Source: Tetracentron sinense (taxonomy: Eukaryota > Streptophyta > Magnoliopsida > Trochodendrales > Trochodendraceae). Taken from it: DNA of 64,000 nt. Position numbers and translations under genes: made by a program. Location: assembly GCA_015143295.1 (NCBI GenBank), contig CM026570.1:25799250-25863249 (forward strand). Direction: 5' to 3'. The notes under the pieces were generated by a model that ran no database searches, was not told where the DNA came from, and was given only the letters and a program-made list of their open reading frames with translations. Below, piece after piece: positions 43,525 to 56,292 of the stretch; position 1 is the first letter of the stretch; every line of letters begins with the position of its first letter.

Positions 43525-44911
43525 GTCGAGGCCTTTTACTGCGAATATTTAATGTTTGCAACATTTATCTGTGGTAATTGGCTTTCTCCGCCATTTATCG
43601 CGAGTACCTGACGGTCGTGGTACTTTGCCATGGGAATTATTTCTTGCTACGGGCATCTCTAGTGCCTTTCATATTTTACTGCGGAGATCGAGTACCCAGA
43701 AATTTAATGCGGGTATTTAATCTTTAGGCATTTGCTGCCAATTTAAAGCTTAAGGCATTTTTCACCGTGAAGAAAATGTTCACGACATTTTGCTGTGAAA
43801 ACTTAGGGCTCGTAGCAATTTGCTGAGAACACTTGGGGTTCTCACCTCTTTATTGTGAACACTACGTTCTTGGCAATTTGTTGTGAACACTTAGCGTTCT
43901 CATTATTATGCTCTGAACACTTAGATGTTCACAGCATTTTGCCATGAACATTTAGAGCAGTTTACTCTGAACATTTTAGGGTTCATGGTATGACACTCCT
44001 CATGAGTGCCCCATACACCAAAAGATGCACTAAGCCCTCTTGGCATTCCCAGCCACTTGGCAGGATCAGAACGGTTGAGCAACCTCATCCATTATGATTC
44101 TGGGCGGCAGTTATAAGTGACGAATCTCGCCACTCATTTCGTACCCCAAACAAATGGCGGTGTGCATCGCCTACACCAGATCGAAACCCTGAGAAGGGTC
44201 GTGATCACCTCATATGTGCAAAGGCACGTGTGTGTTCTTACCGCCTTCAATTAAAACCAAATCAAAATTAAGTTAAATGGTTCCTCAATAGACCCCACCA
44301 TGACCACAAGGAGCCCCCTTGCTACCCTAAATCAAAATTAAGTTAAAAGGGCCTTCAATATACCCACGCTATGGCAGCAAGAGCCCCTCTTATAGCCCCA
44401 AATTAAAACACAGAGGTCTTCAATAGACCCCAATATGACAACATGCCCCTTGCTGCCCCAAATTATAATAAATTAAAGGGGTCCACTTAATAGACTCCAC
44501 CACGACAGCTAGGAGACCCCTTGCTGTCCCAAATTAAAATAAATGGGTCTTTAATATACCCCACCATGGCAGTAAGGAGCCCCTTGCAGCCATAAATTGA
44601 AATTAAGATCAAATAGGTTTTTAATAGATCGTACCATTGCAGCAAGTAGCTCCCTTGCTGTCCAAATTAAAATTAAACTAAAGGGGTCCTTAATAGACCC
44701 CACCATGGCCACAAGGAGCCCCTTGCTATCCCAAATTCAAATTAAGTTAAAGGGGCCTGTAATAGACCCCACCATGGCAGCAAGGACCCCTTGTTTCCCC
44801 AAATTAAAATTAAACTAGAGGGGTCCTGAATAAACCCCACCAGTGCAGCAAAGAGCCACTCTTGTTGCCCTAAATTGAAATTAAGATCAAAGGGGTCTTT
44901 AATAGACCCTG
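43525..44911 (+). repeat. Superunit: L (subfamily c) + S array
   Basis: L about 43525-44255 with GCCTTTCATATTTT, followed by about ten S units. Confidence 0.85.
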
Positions 44912-45661
44912 TCATGGCGTTTACTATCAACATTTAAAGTTTGCAGCATTTATCTGCGGCAATTGGCTTTCTCAGTCTTTTATAGTGGGTACCTAAATTC
45001 TGTGATACTTTGCCATGGGTGATATTTCTTACCACATGCATCTCTAGTGCCCATAATATTTTACTGCGGGGATTGAGTACACGCAAATTTATTGCGGGTA
45101 TTTCGGTTTTAGGCATTTGGTGCAAATTCAATGCTTAAGGCATTTTTTGTCGGGAACAAGATGTTCACGACATTTTGCTGTTCATAGTATGACACTCATC
45201 ATAAGTGCCCCATACACCAAAAGAGGCACGAAGCCCTCTTAGCATTCTCAACCACTTGACCGAATTTGAACGGTTGAGGAACCTCGGCCATTTAGATCCT
45301 GACGAACAGTAAGTGGTCATTAATAGACCCCACTATGGCCGCAAGGAGCCCATTGCTGCCCCAATTTAAAACAAAGGGGTGTTTAATAGGCCCTAGAATG
45401 GCAGTAAGGAGCACCCTTTCTCCCAAAATTAAAATTAAACTCAAGTGGTCTTTAATAGACCCCACCATAGCAGCAAGGAGCCATTTGTCCCAAATTCAAA
45501 CAAAGGGGTGTTTAATAGACCCCACAATGGCAGTAAGGAGCCCCCTTTCTCCCCAAATTAAAATTAAATCAAATGGGTCTTTTATATACACCATCATGAC
45601 AGCAAGAAGCCCATTTGTTGCCCCAAATTGAAATTAAGATGAAAGGGGTCTTTAATAGACC
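44912..45661 (+). repeat. Superunit: shortened L (subfamily a) + S array
   Basis: The L module (GCCCATAATATTTT) jumps at about 45181 from CACGACATTTTGCTG straight to TTCATAGTATGACACTC. The ~500-bp run of TGTGAACA/TGTTCACA hairpins is lost. It then passes into S units near 45311 before the usual module end. The deletion ends lie within similar hairpin arms. Confidence 0.85.
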
Positions 45662-47064
45662 CCGCCTAGGCATTTTACTGTGAACATTTAATGTTTGTAG
45701 CATTTATCTATAGTAACTGGCTTTCTCATCCTTTTATCACAGGTACCTGACTGTCATGGTACTTTGCCATGGCCGATATTTCTTGTAGCGGGCATCTCTA
45801 GTGCCCTTAATATTTTACTTCGGGGATTAAGTACCCGCAAATTTAATACGGGTATTTCATGTTTAGGCATTTGCTTCAAATATAATGCTTAAAGCATTTT
45901 TTTGTTGTGAACACTTAGGGCTCGTAGTAATTTGCTGAGAACACTTGGTATTCTCACCTCTTTGCTGCGAACATTTTGTTGTGAATACTTAGCGTATTCG
46001 TTATTTTACTGTCAACACTTTGATGTTCACAGCATTTTCCCATGAACATTAAATCCTTTGAGCAGTTTACTGTGAACATTTTAGTGTTCATAGTATAACA
46101 CTCATCATGAGTGCCCCATACACCAAAAGAGGCACTTAGCCCTCTTGGCATTCCCAGCAACTTGGCAGGATCAGAACGACTGTGGAACTTCAGCCATTAT
46201 GATTCAGAGGGGCAGTTATAAGTGCTGAAATCTCACCACTTATTCCACATTCCAAACAAATGGTGGTATGCATAGCCCACCCCAGATCACAACCCTGAGA
46301 AGGGTTGTTATCATCTCACATGTGCAAAGGCACGTGTGAGTTCTTGCAGCCTTCAATTAAAACCACCAGAAGGGGTCTTTAATAGACCCCACTATAGCAG
46401 CAAGGAGCCTCAATGTTGTCCCAACTTCAAATTAAAACAAAGGGGTTTTCCATAGACCACCACCATGGCAGCAAGGAGCCCTTGCTGCACCAAATCGAAA
46501 TTCAGGGGTCTTCATTAAACCCCACCGTGGCAACAACGAGCAACCTTTGTTGCCCCAAATCAAAATTAAGTTAAAAGGGCCTTCAATATAGCCCAGTATG
46601 GCAACAAGAGCCCCTTTTACGCCCCAAATTAAAACAACGAGGTCTTTAATAGACTGGGCTATAGCAACATGCCCCTGGCTGCCCCAAATTAAAATTAAAC
46701 TAAAAGGGTCCTAAATAGACTCCACCATGGTAGCTAGGAGGCCCTTTGCCGCCCAAAATTAAAGCAAAGGGGTCTTTAATACACAACACCATGGCAGCAA
46801 GGAGCCCCGGTGCTGCCCTATATAGAAATTAAGATCAAATAGGACTTTAATAGATCCCACCATTGCAGCAAGTAGCCCCATTGATGGCCCAAATTAAAAT
46901 TAAGTTACAGGGGTCCTTAATAGACCCCACAATGGCAGCAAGGACCCCTGGTTGCCCAAATTAAAATTAAACTAAAGGGGTCCATAATAAACCCCACCAG
47001 GTCATCAAGGAGCCCCTTTGTTGCTCCAAATTGAACTTAAGATCAAAGGGGCGTTTAATAGACC
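45662..47064 (+). repeat. Superunit: L (subfamily b) + S array
   Basis: L about 45662-46365 (GCCCTTAATATTTT). It has lost one hairpin pair near 45970, with an 11-bp stem at 46315-46340. About eleven S units follow. Confidence 0.85.
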
Positions 47065-47825
47065 CTGCTGTGGCATTTTACTGTGAACATCTAATGTTTG
47101 CAACATTTTTCTGCGGTAATTGGCTTTCTCAGCCTTTTATCGCGAGTACTGACGGTCGTGGTACTTTGCCATGGGCATTATTTCTTACCGCGGGCATCTC
47201 TAGTGCCTTTCATATTTTACTACGAGGATCGAGTACCCGAAAATTTAATACAGGTATTTAATCTTTAGGCATTTGTTGCCAACTTAATGCTTAAGCCATT
47301 TTTTGCCGTGAACAAAATGTTCATGGAATTTTGTTGTGAAAACTTAGGGCTCATAGCAATTTGCTCAGAACACTTGGGGTTCTCACCTCTTTGTTGTGAA
47401 CACTATGTTCTTGGCAATTTGTTGCAAATATTTTGTTGTGAACATTTAGCGTTCTCACTATTTTACTATGAACACTTTGATGTTCACAGTATTTTACCAA
47501 GAACATTTAATCCTCTTAGCACTTTACTGCGAACATTTTGGTGTTCACAGTAAGACACTCATCATTAGTGCCCCGTATCCAAAAGATGCACTAAGCCCTC
47601 TTGGCATCGCCAGCCACTTGGTAGGAATTGAACGGTTGAGGAACCTCAACCATTTAGACCCAGAGGGGCAACAAAGGGGTCTTTAATAGACTCCACCATG
47701 GCAACAAGGACCCCTTGTTGCCCCAAATTACAATTAAACTAAAGGGGTCCTGAATAAATCACACTAGGGCAGCAAGGAGCACCTCTTGTTGCCCCAAATT
47801 GAAATGAACATTAAAGGGGTCTTTA
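47065..47825 (+). repeat. Superunit: L (subfamily c), cut short, + two S units
   Basis: L (GCCTTTCATATTTT) runs to CAGAGGGGCA near 47669 and continues directly as ACAAAGGGGTC of an S unit, so the AAGTGGTGA hairpin and the module tail are missing. Confidence 0.85.
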
Positions 47826-49664
47826 ATAGACCCCGTCATGGCATTTATCTGCGGCAATTGGCTTTCTCGGACTTTTATCGCGGGTACCTGACTGCCGTGG
47901 TACTTTGCCATGGGCGATATTAAATGCCACGGGCATCTCTGTTGCCCATAATATTTTACCACGGGGATTGACTTCCCGCAAATTTAATGCGGGTATTTCG
48001 TCTTTAAGCATTTGCTGCCAATTTAATGCTTAAGGCATTTTTTTCCGAGAACAAAATGTTCACAGCATTATGCTGTGAAAACTTTGGGCTCGAACCAATT
48101 TGCAGAGAACACTTGGTGTTTTCACTATTTATTGTGAACACTATGTTTTTGGCAATGTGCTGCCAACATTTTGTTGTGACCACTTAGCGTTCTCATTATT
48201 TTGTTGAGAACACTTTGATGTTCACAGCATTTTGCCATGAACATTTAATGCTCTTAGCACTTTACAGTGAACATTTAGGTGTTCATAGTATGACACTTAT
48301 CATGAGTGCCCCGTATGCCAAAAGAGACATGATAAGCCCGCTTGGCATTCTCAGTCACTTGGCAGGAACTGAAAAGTTGAGGAACCTCAGCCATTCAGGT
48401 CTTGAGGGGTAGTTATAAGTGGTGAAATCTCACCACTTATTTCACACCCCACACAAATGGTGGTGTGCATCGCCTACACCATATCACAACCCTGAGAAGG
48501 GTCGTCATCACCTCACACATGCAAAGGGAAGTGTGAGTTCTTACCGCTTCGAAATAAAACCAACATACGGGTTCTCTAATAGACCTCACTAAGGCAGCAA
48601 GGATCCCCTTTGCGGCCCCAAATTAAAATTAAGACAAAGGGGTCTTTAATAGACCCCACCATGGTAGCAAGGAGCCCCCTTGCTATCCCAAAAATTACAT
48701 TAAAACAAAGGGGTCTTTAATAGATCCCACCAAGGTAGCAACGAGCCCCTTGCTGCGTTAAATTGAAATTAAATTAAAAGGGTTTTCAATAGACCCCATC
48801 ATAGGAGCAAGGAGCCCATTTACTGCTCCAAATCGAAAATAACTTAGAAGGGCCTTCAATGACCCCACCATGGAACCAAAGAGCCCTCGTGCTGCCCCAA
48901 ATTAAAACAAATTGGTCTTTAATAGACCCCACCATGGCAACAAGGAGCCCTTTGCTGCCCCATTAAAATTAAGGGGTCTTTAACAGACCCCACCATGGCA
49001 AGAGCTCCTTTGTTGCCCTAAATTCAAATTAACTTAAATGGGTCCGAATAGACCCCACCATGGTAGCAAGGAGCCCCTTGTTGCCCCATATCAAAATTAA
49101 GTTAAAGGGGTCTTCAATAGACCCCTACCATGGTAGCAATGAGCCCCTTTGCTGCCCTAAATCGAAATTAAGATAAAGGGCCATCAATAGAACCCGCTAT
49201 GGTAGTAGCGAGCCCCTTGCTGCCCCAAATTAAAACATAGAGGTCATTAATAGGCCCCACCATGGCAGCAAGGAACCCCCTTGCGGCCTCAAATTAAAAT
49301 TAAAGTACAGTGAACCTTAATAGACCCCACCATGGCAGCAATGAGCCCTTTGCTGCCCCAAATTAAAACAAAGAGGTGTTTAATAGACCCCACAATGGCA
49401 GTATGGAGCCCCTTTTCTCCCCAAATTAAAATTTAACTAAAGGGATACTTAATAGACCCCACCATGGCCGCAAGGAGCCCTTTTGCTGCCCCAAATTCAA
49501 ATTAAGTTAAAGGGGTCTTTAATAGACCCCACCATGGTAGCAAGTATCTCCTTGTTGTATCAAATTAAAACAAAGGGGTCTAACATTGACCCCACCATGA
49601 TAGCAAGGAGCCTCTTTGTTGCCCCAAATTGAAATTAAGATGAAAGGGGTCTTAAATAGACCCC
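47826..49664 (+). repeat. Superunit: L (subfamily a) + long S array
   Basis: L about 47826-48560 lacks the first GCGAACAT/ATGTTTGC hairpin (it goes from CATGGCATTTATCTGCGGC). About 17 S units follow. Confidence 0.85.
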
Positions 49665-51129
49665 GCTTTGGCATTTTACCATGAACATTTAGTGTTTGCA
49701 GCATTTATCTACGGCAACTGGCTTTCTTAGCCTTTTATCGTGGGTAACTGACTATCATGGTACTTTGCCAAGGGCGATATTTCTGGCTGCAGGCATCTCA
49801 AGTGCCCTTAATATTTTAGTGCGGGGATTGAGTACCCGTAAATTTAATACGGGTAATTAATCTTTAGGCATTTGCTGCCAATTTAATGCTAAAGGCATGT
49901 TTTACCGTGAACATTTTGTTCACGGCAATTTATTGTGAACACTTAGGGCTCACAGCAATTTGCTGAGAAGACTTGGTGTTCTCACCTCTTTGCTGTGAAC
50001 ACAATGTTCTTGGCAATTTGCTGCGAACAATTTGTCGTGAACACTTAGCGTTCTCATTATTTTACTGTGAATACTTTTTGATGTTCAATGCATTTTCCCA
50101 TGAACATTAAATCCTTTGAGCAATTTATTATGAATATTTTAGTGTTCACAGTATGACACTCATCATTAGTGCCCCATACGCCAAAAGAGGCACTAAGCCC
50201 CCCTCTTGGCATTCCCAACCACTTGGCAGGATCATAACTCTTGAGCTCAACCATTATGATTTTGAGGGGCAATTATAAGTGGTGAAATCTCACCACTTAT
50301 GTCACACCCAAACAAATGGTGGTGTGCATCGCCTACACCAAATCACTACCCTGAGAAGGGTTGTGATCATCTCACATGTGCAAAGGCACATGTGAATTCT
50401 AACTGCCTTCAATTAAAACCAACATAAGGGGTCTCTAATAGACCCCACTATACAAGCAAGGAGCCTCATTGTTGTCCCAAATTCAAATTCAAACAAAGAG
50501 GTCTTTAATAGACCACCACCACGGCAGCATGGAGCTCATTGCTGCCTAAATCGAAATTAAGTTAAAGGGGTCTTCATTAGAGCCCACCATGACGGCAAGG
50601 AGCCCCCCTTACTGCCCCAAATCAAAATCAAGTTAAAAGGGCCTCTAATATACCCCACTATGGAAGCAAGAGCCCCTCTTGCGGCCCCAAATTAAAACAA
50701 AGAGGGCTTTAATATACTCCACTATGGCAACAAGCCCTTTGCTGCCCCAAATAAATATTAAACTAAAGGGGTCCTTAATAGATTCCGCCATGGCAGCAAG
50801 GAGACCCCATGTTGCCCCAAATTAAAACAAAGGGTCTTTAATAGACAACACCATGGCAACAAGGAGCCCCCTTGCTGCCCTAAATTGAAATTAAGATCAA
50901 AGGGGTCTTTAATAGATCCCACCATGGCAGCAATTAGCACCTTTACAGCCCCAAATTCAAATTAAGTTAAAGGGGTCCATAATAGACCTCACAATGGCAG
51001 CAAGGACCCCTTATTGCCCTAAATTAAAATTAAAATAAAGCGGTCCTTAATAAACCCCACCAGGGCAACAAGGAGCCCCTTTCTTGCCCCAAATTGAAAT
51101 TAAGATAAAATGGGTCTTTAATAGACCCC
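49665..51129 (+). repeat. Superunit: L (subfamily b) + S array
   Basis: L about 49665-50415 (GCCCTTAATATTTT), then about eleven S units. Confidence 0.85.
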
Positions 51130-52399
51130 ACCGTTGCATTTTACAGCGAACATTTAATGTTTGCAACATTCATCTGCGGTAATTGGCTTTCTCAGCCTTT
51201 TATCGCGAGTACCTGACTGTCGTGCTACTTTGCCTTGGGCATTACTTCTTGCCGCGGGCATCTCTAGTGCCTTTCATATTTTACTGCGGGGATTGAGTAC
51301 CAGAAAATTTAATGCGGGTATTTAATCTTTACGTATTTGTTGAAAATTTAATACTCAACGCATTTTTTGCCACGAACATTTTGTCAATGGCATTTTGCTG
51401 TGAAAACTTAGGGCTCGCAGCAATTTGCTATCACTTGGGGTTCTCACCTCTTTGCTCTGAACACTATGTTGTAGGCAATTTATTGCGAACATTTTCTTGT
51501 TTACAACATTTTTTTGTGAACACTTAGAGTTCTCATTGTTTTGCTGCGAACACTTTGATTTTCACAGTATTTTGCCCAAAACATTTAATCCTTTTAGTAC
51601 TTTATTGTGAACATTTTGGTGTTGACACTCATCATTAGTGCCCCATATGCCAAAAGAGGCACTAAGCCCTCTTGGCATTCTCAGCTACTTGATAGGATCT
51701 GAACAGTTGAGGAACCTTAGCCATTTAGATCCAAAGGGGTAGTTTATAAGTGGTGAAATCTCACCACTTATTTCACACCCCACACAAATGGTGGTGTGCA
51801 TCGCCTACACCATATCACAACCCTGAGAAGGGTTGTGATTACCTCACATATGCAAAGGCACGTGCCAGTTCTTACCGCTTGAATTAAAACCAACATAAGG
51901 GTTCTCTAATCGACCCCACTAAAGCAACAAGGAGCCCCTTTGCTACCCCAAATTAAAAATAAGACAAAGGGGTCTATAATAGACCCTACCATGGTAGCAA
52001 GGAGCCCCCTTGCTGTCCCAAAAATTACATTAAAACAAAGGGGTCTTTAATAGATCCCGCCATGGCAGCAAGGTGGCACTTGCTGCCCCAAATCAAAAAT
52101 ACGTTAAAAGGGTCTTCAATAGACCCCTCCATGGTAGCAAGGAGCCCATTTGCGGCCCCAAATCGAAAATAACATAAAAAGGCCCTCAATATACCATACT
52201 ATGGCACCAAGGAGCCCTCGTGCTTCCCTAAATTAAAACAAAGATGCCATTATTAGACCCCCCCCCCATGGCAGCAAACCCTTTGTTGCCCCAAATTAAA
52301 ATTAAACTAAAGGGGACCTTCATAGACTCCACCATGCTAGCAAGAAGCCCCTTTGTTGGCCCAAAGTGAAATTAAGATGACCGAGGTCTTTAATAGACC
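51130..52399 (+). repeat. Superunit: L (subfamily c) + S array
   Basis: L about 51130-51895 (GCCTTTCATATTTT). An extra GTTTACAACATTTTTTTG hairpin-like insert lies near 51500. Eight S units follow. Confidence 0.85.
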
Positions 52400-53726
52400 C
52401 CGCTTTGGCTTTTTACTACGAACATTTAATTTTTGCAGCATTTATCTGTGGCAACTAGCTTTCTCAGCCTTTAATCTTCGGTACTTGACTATCATGGTAC
52501 TTTGTCATGGGCGATATTTCTTGCCGCGGGCATCTCTAGTGCCCTTAGTATTTTACTATGGGGATTGAGTACCCTCAAATTGAATGCGGGTATTTCTTCT
52601 TCAGGCATTTGCTGCCAATTTAATGCTAAAGGCATTTTTTACCGTGACCATTTTTTTCACGGCATTTTGTTGTGAACACTTAGGGCTCACAGCAATTTGC
52701 TGAGAACACTTGGTGTTCTCACCTTTTTGTAGTGAACACAATGTTCTTGGCAATTTGCTGTGAACATTTTGTTGTGAACACTTAGCGTTCTCATTATTTT
52801 ACTGTGAACACTTTGATGTTCACAACATTTTGCCATGAACATTAAATCCTTTAAGCAATTTACTATGAATATGTTAGTGTTTATAGTATGACACTCATCA
52901 TGAGTGCCCCATACACCAAAAGAGGCACTAAGCCCTCTTGGCCTTCCCAGCCACTTGGCAGAATCAGAATGGTTGAGCAAGCTCAGCCATTATGATTCGG
53001 AGGGGGTAGTTATAAGTGGTGAAATCTCACCACTTATTTCACACCCTAAACAAATGGTGGTGTGCATCGCCTATACTAGATCACAACCCTGAGAAGGGTC
53101 GTGATCATCTCACATGTGTAAAGGCACGTGTCAGTTCTTACCGCCTTCAATTAAAACCAACATAAGGGGTCTCTAATAGACCCCATTATAGCAGCACAGA
53201 GCCCAATTGTTGTCCCAAATTCAAATTAAAACAAAGTTGTCTTTAATAGACCACAACCATGGCAGTAAAGAGCCCCCCTTGCTGCCCCGAATCAAAATTA
53301 AGTTAAAAGGGCCTTCAATATACCCCACTATGGCAGCAAGAGCCCCTCTTCTGGTCCCAAATTGAAACAATGAAGTCTTTAATAAACCCCACTATGGCAA
53401 CAAGCCTCTTGCTTCCCCAAATTAAAATTAAACTAAAAGGGTCCTTAATAGACTCCACCATGGCAGCAAGGAGAGCCCTTGCTGCCCCAAATTAAAACAA
53501 AGTGGTCTTCAATAGACAACACCATGGCAACAAGGAGACCCTTGCTGCCCTAAATTGAAATAACGATCAAATGGGACTTTAACAGATCCCACCCTGACAG
53601 CAAGTAGCCCCCTTGTTGCCCTAAATTCAAATTACGTTAAATGGGTCCTTAATAGACCCCACCAGAGCATCAAGGAGCCCCTTTGTGGCCCCAAATTGAA
53701 AATAAGATCAAAGGGGCCTTTAATAG
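52400..53726 (+). repeat. Superunit: L (subfamily b) + S array
   Basis: L about 52400-53160 (GCCCTTAGTATTTT), then about nine S units. Confidence 0.85.
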
Positions 53727-54989
53727 ACCCCACCGAGGCCTTTTACTGTGAACATTTAATGTTTGGAACATTTATGTGCGGTAATTGGCTTTCTCAACCT
53801 TTTATAGCAAGTACCTAACGGTCGTGGTACTTTGCCATCGGCATTATTTCTTGCCACAGGCATCTCTAGTACCTTTCATATTTTACTGCGGGGATCACAT
53901 ACCAGAAAATTTAATGCGGGTATTTAATCTTTAGGCATTTTGCTGCTAATTTAATGCTTAAGGCATTTTTCCCGTGAAAAAAATATTCACGGCATTTTGC
54001 TGTGAAAACTTAGGGCTTGTAGCAATTTGCTGAGAACACTTGGGGTTCTCACCTCTTTGTTGGGAACACTATGTTCTTGGCAATTTGTTGTGAACATTTT
54101 TTTGTGAACACTTAGCGTTCTCATTATTTTGCTGTGAATACTTTGATGTTCACAGTATTTTACCAAGAACATTTAATCCTCTTAGCACTTTACTGTGAAC
54201 ATTTTGGAGTTCACAGTATGACACTCGATCATTAGTGCCCCATTCCAAAAGAGGCACCAAGCCCTCTTGGCATTTTGAGCCACTTGGCAGGATCTGAACC
54301 TCAGCCATTCAGATCCTGAGGGGCAGTTATAAGTGGTGAAATCTCACCACTTATTTCACACCCCACACAAATGGTGGTGTGCATCGACTACACCTGACCA
54401 CAACCCTGAGAAGGGTTGTGATAATCTCACATATGCAAAAGTACGTGTGAGTTCTTACTGCCTTGAATTAAAACTAAACGTAAGGTTTCTCTAATACACC
54501 CCACTATAGCAGTAAGGAGCCCTTTTGTTCCTTCACACCCCACACAAATGGTGGTGTGCATTGACTACACAAGACCACAACCCTGAGAAGGGTTGTGATA
54601 ATCTCACATATGCAAAAGCACGAGTGAGTTCTTACTGCCTTGAATTAAAACTATATGTAAGGGGGCTCCTTGCAGTCCCAAAAATTAAAATAAACAAAGG
54701 GGTCTTTAATGGACCCCACCATGGTAGCAAGGAGCCCCCTTGCTTCCCCAAATCGCAATTAAGTAAAAGGTTCTTCAATAGATCCGAGCAAGGCAGCAAG
54801 GTGCCCCCTTGCTGCCCCATATTCAAATTAAGTTAAAAGAGTCTTTAATAGACTCCACCATGGCATCAAGGATCTCCCGTGCTACACCAAATTAAAACAA
54901 AGGGTCTTTCATTGACCCCATCATGGCAACAAGGAGCCCCTTTGTTAACCTAAATTGAAATTATGATCGAAGGGGTCTTTAATAGACCC
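53727..54989 (+). repeat. Superunit: L (subfamily c) with a duplicated tail + S array
   Basis: L about 53727-54480. The tail from TTCACACCCCACACAAATGG through one S unit (about 54353-54529) is repeated in tandem at about 54530-54670 with few differences, a recent 177-bp duplication. Five S units follow. Confidence 0.85.
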
Positions 54990-56292
54990 CGCCGTGGCGT
55001 TTTGCTGTGAACATTTAATGTTTGCAATATTTATCGGTGCCAATTGGCTTTCTCGGCCTTTTATCAAGAGTACCTTACAATCATGGTACTTTGCCATGTA
55101 TGATATATCTTGTCGCGGGCATCTCTAATGCCCTTCATATTTTACTGTGGGGATTGATTACTCGCAAATTTAATGCAGGTATTTCATCTTTAGGCATTTG
55201 CTGCCAATTTAATGCTTTAGGCATTTTTTGCTGTGAAAATTTTGTTCACGGCATTTTGTTGTGAACACTTAGGGCTTGCAGCAATTTCCTAAGAACACAT
55301 GGTGTTCTGAAATCCTTGTTGTGAACACAATGTTTTTGGCAATTTGCTGTGAACATTTTGTTGTGAATACTTAGCGTGACACTCAACATGAGTGCCCCAT
55401 ATGCCAAAAGAGGCACTAATTCCACTTGGCATTCCCAACCACTTGGCAGGATCAGAACAGTTGAGCAACCTTAGCCATTATGATCCTGAGGGGCAGTTAT
55501 AAGTGGCGAAATCCCGCCCTTTATTTCACACCCCAAACAAATGGTGGTGTGCATCGCCTACACCAGATCACAAGCCTGAGAAGGGTCGTTATCACCTCAT
55601 ATGGGCAAAGGCAAGTGTGAGTTCTTACCACCTTCAATTAAAACAAAATCGAAATTAAGTTAAAGGGGTCATCAATAGACCCCACAATGGCCGCAAGGAG
55701 CCCCCTTGCTGCCCTAAATAACAATAAGTTAAAAGGGAATTCAATATACCCTCACTATGGCAGCAAGAGCTCCTCTTGTAGCCCCAAATTAAAACAAGAG
55801 GTCTTCGATAAACCCCATTATGGCAACAAGCCCCTTGCTGCCCCAAATTATAATTAAATTAAAGGGGCCCTTAATGGACTCCACCATGATAGCTAGGAGA
55901 CCCCTTACTGGCCCAAATTAAAACAAATGAGTCTTTAATAGACCCCACCATGCAGCAAGAAGCACTTGCAGCCATAAATTGAAATTGAGATCAAATTTGT
56001 CTTTAATAGATCCTACCATGGATGCAAGGAGCCTCCTTGCTGTAAAAATTAAAATTAAACTAAGGGGACCTTAATAGACCCCACCATGGTCGCAAGGAGC
56101 CCCTTGCTATCCGAAATTAAAATTAAGTTAAAGGAGTCTTTAATAGACCCCACCATGGCAGCAAGGTCCCCTTGTTGCCCCAAATTAAAATTAAACTAAA
56201 GGGATCTTCAATAAACCACACCAGGGCAGTAAAGAGCCCCTCTTGTTGCCCCAGATTGAAATTAAGAGTAAAGGGGTCTTTAATAGACCCCG
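54990..56292 (+). repeat. Superunit: L (mixed b/c) with deletion + S array
   Basis: The diagnostic string is GCCCTTCATATTTT, between subfamilies b and c. The module jumps near 55375 from ACTTAGCG to TGACACTCAACATGAGTG, losing three or four TGTGAACA hairpins. Confidence 0.85.

Noticed and set aside
44742-44933. Recurrent 60-75-codon open frames on both strands of the satellite (e.g. peptides with GSIKDPF and LLPWWGLL)
   Set aside because: They recur because the DNA repeats, occur in several frames and on both strands, have no conserved start or end, and trace the hairpin arms. They are not evidence of a protein family.
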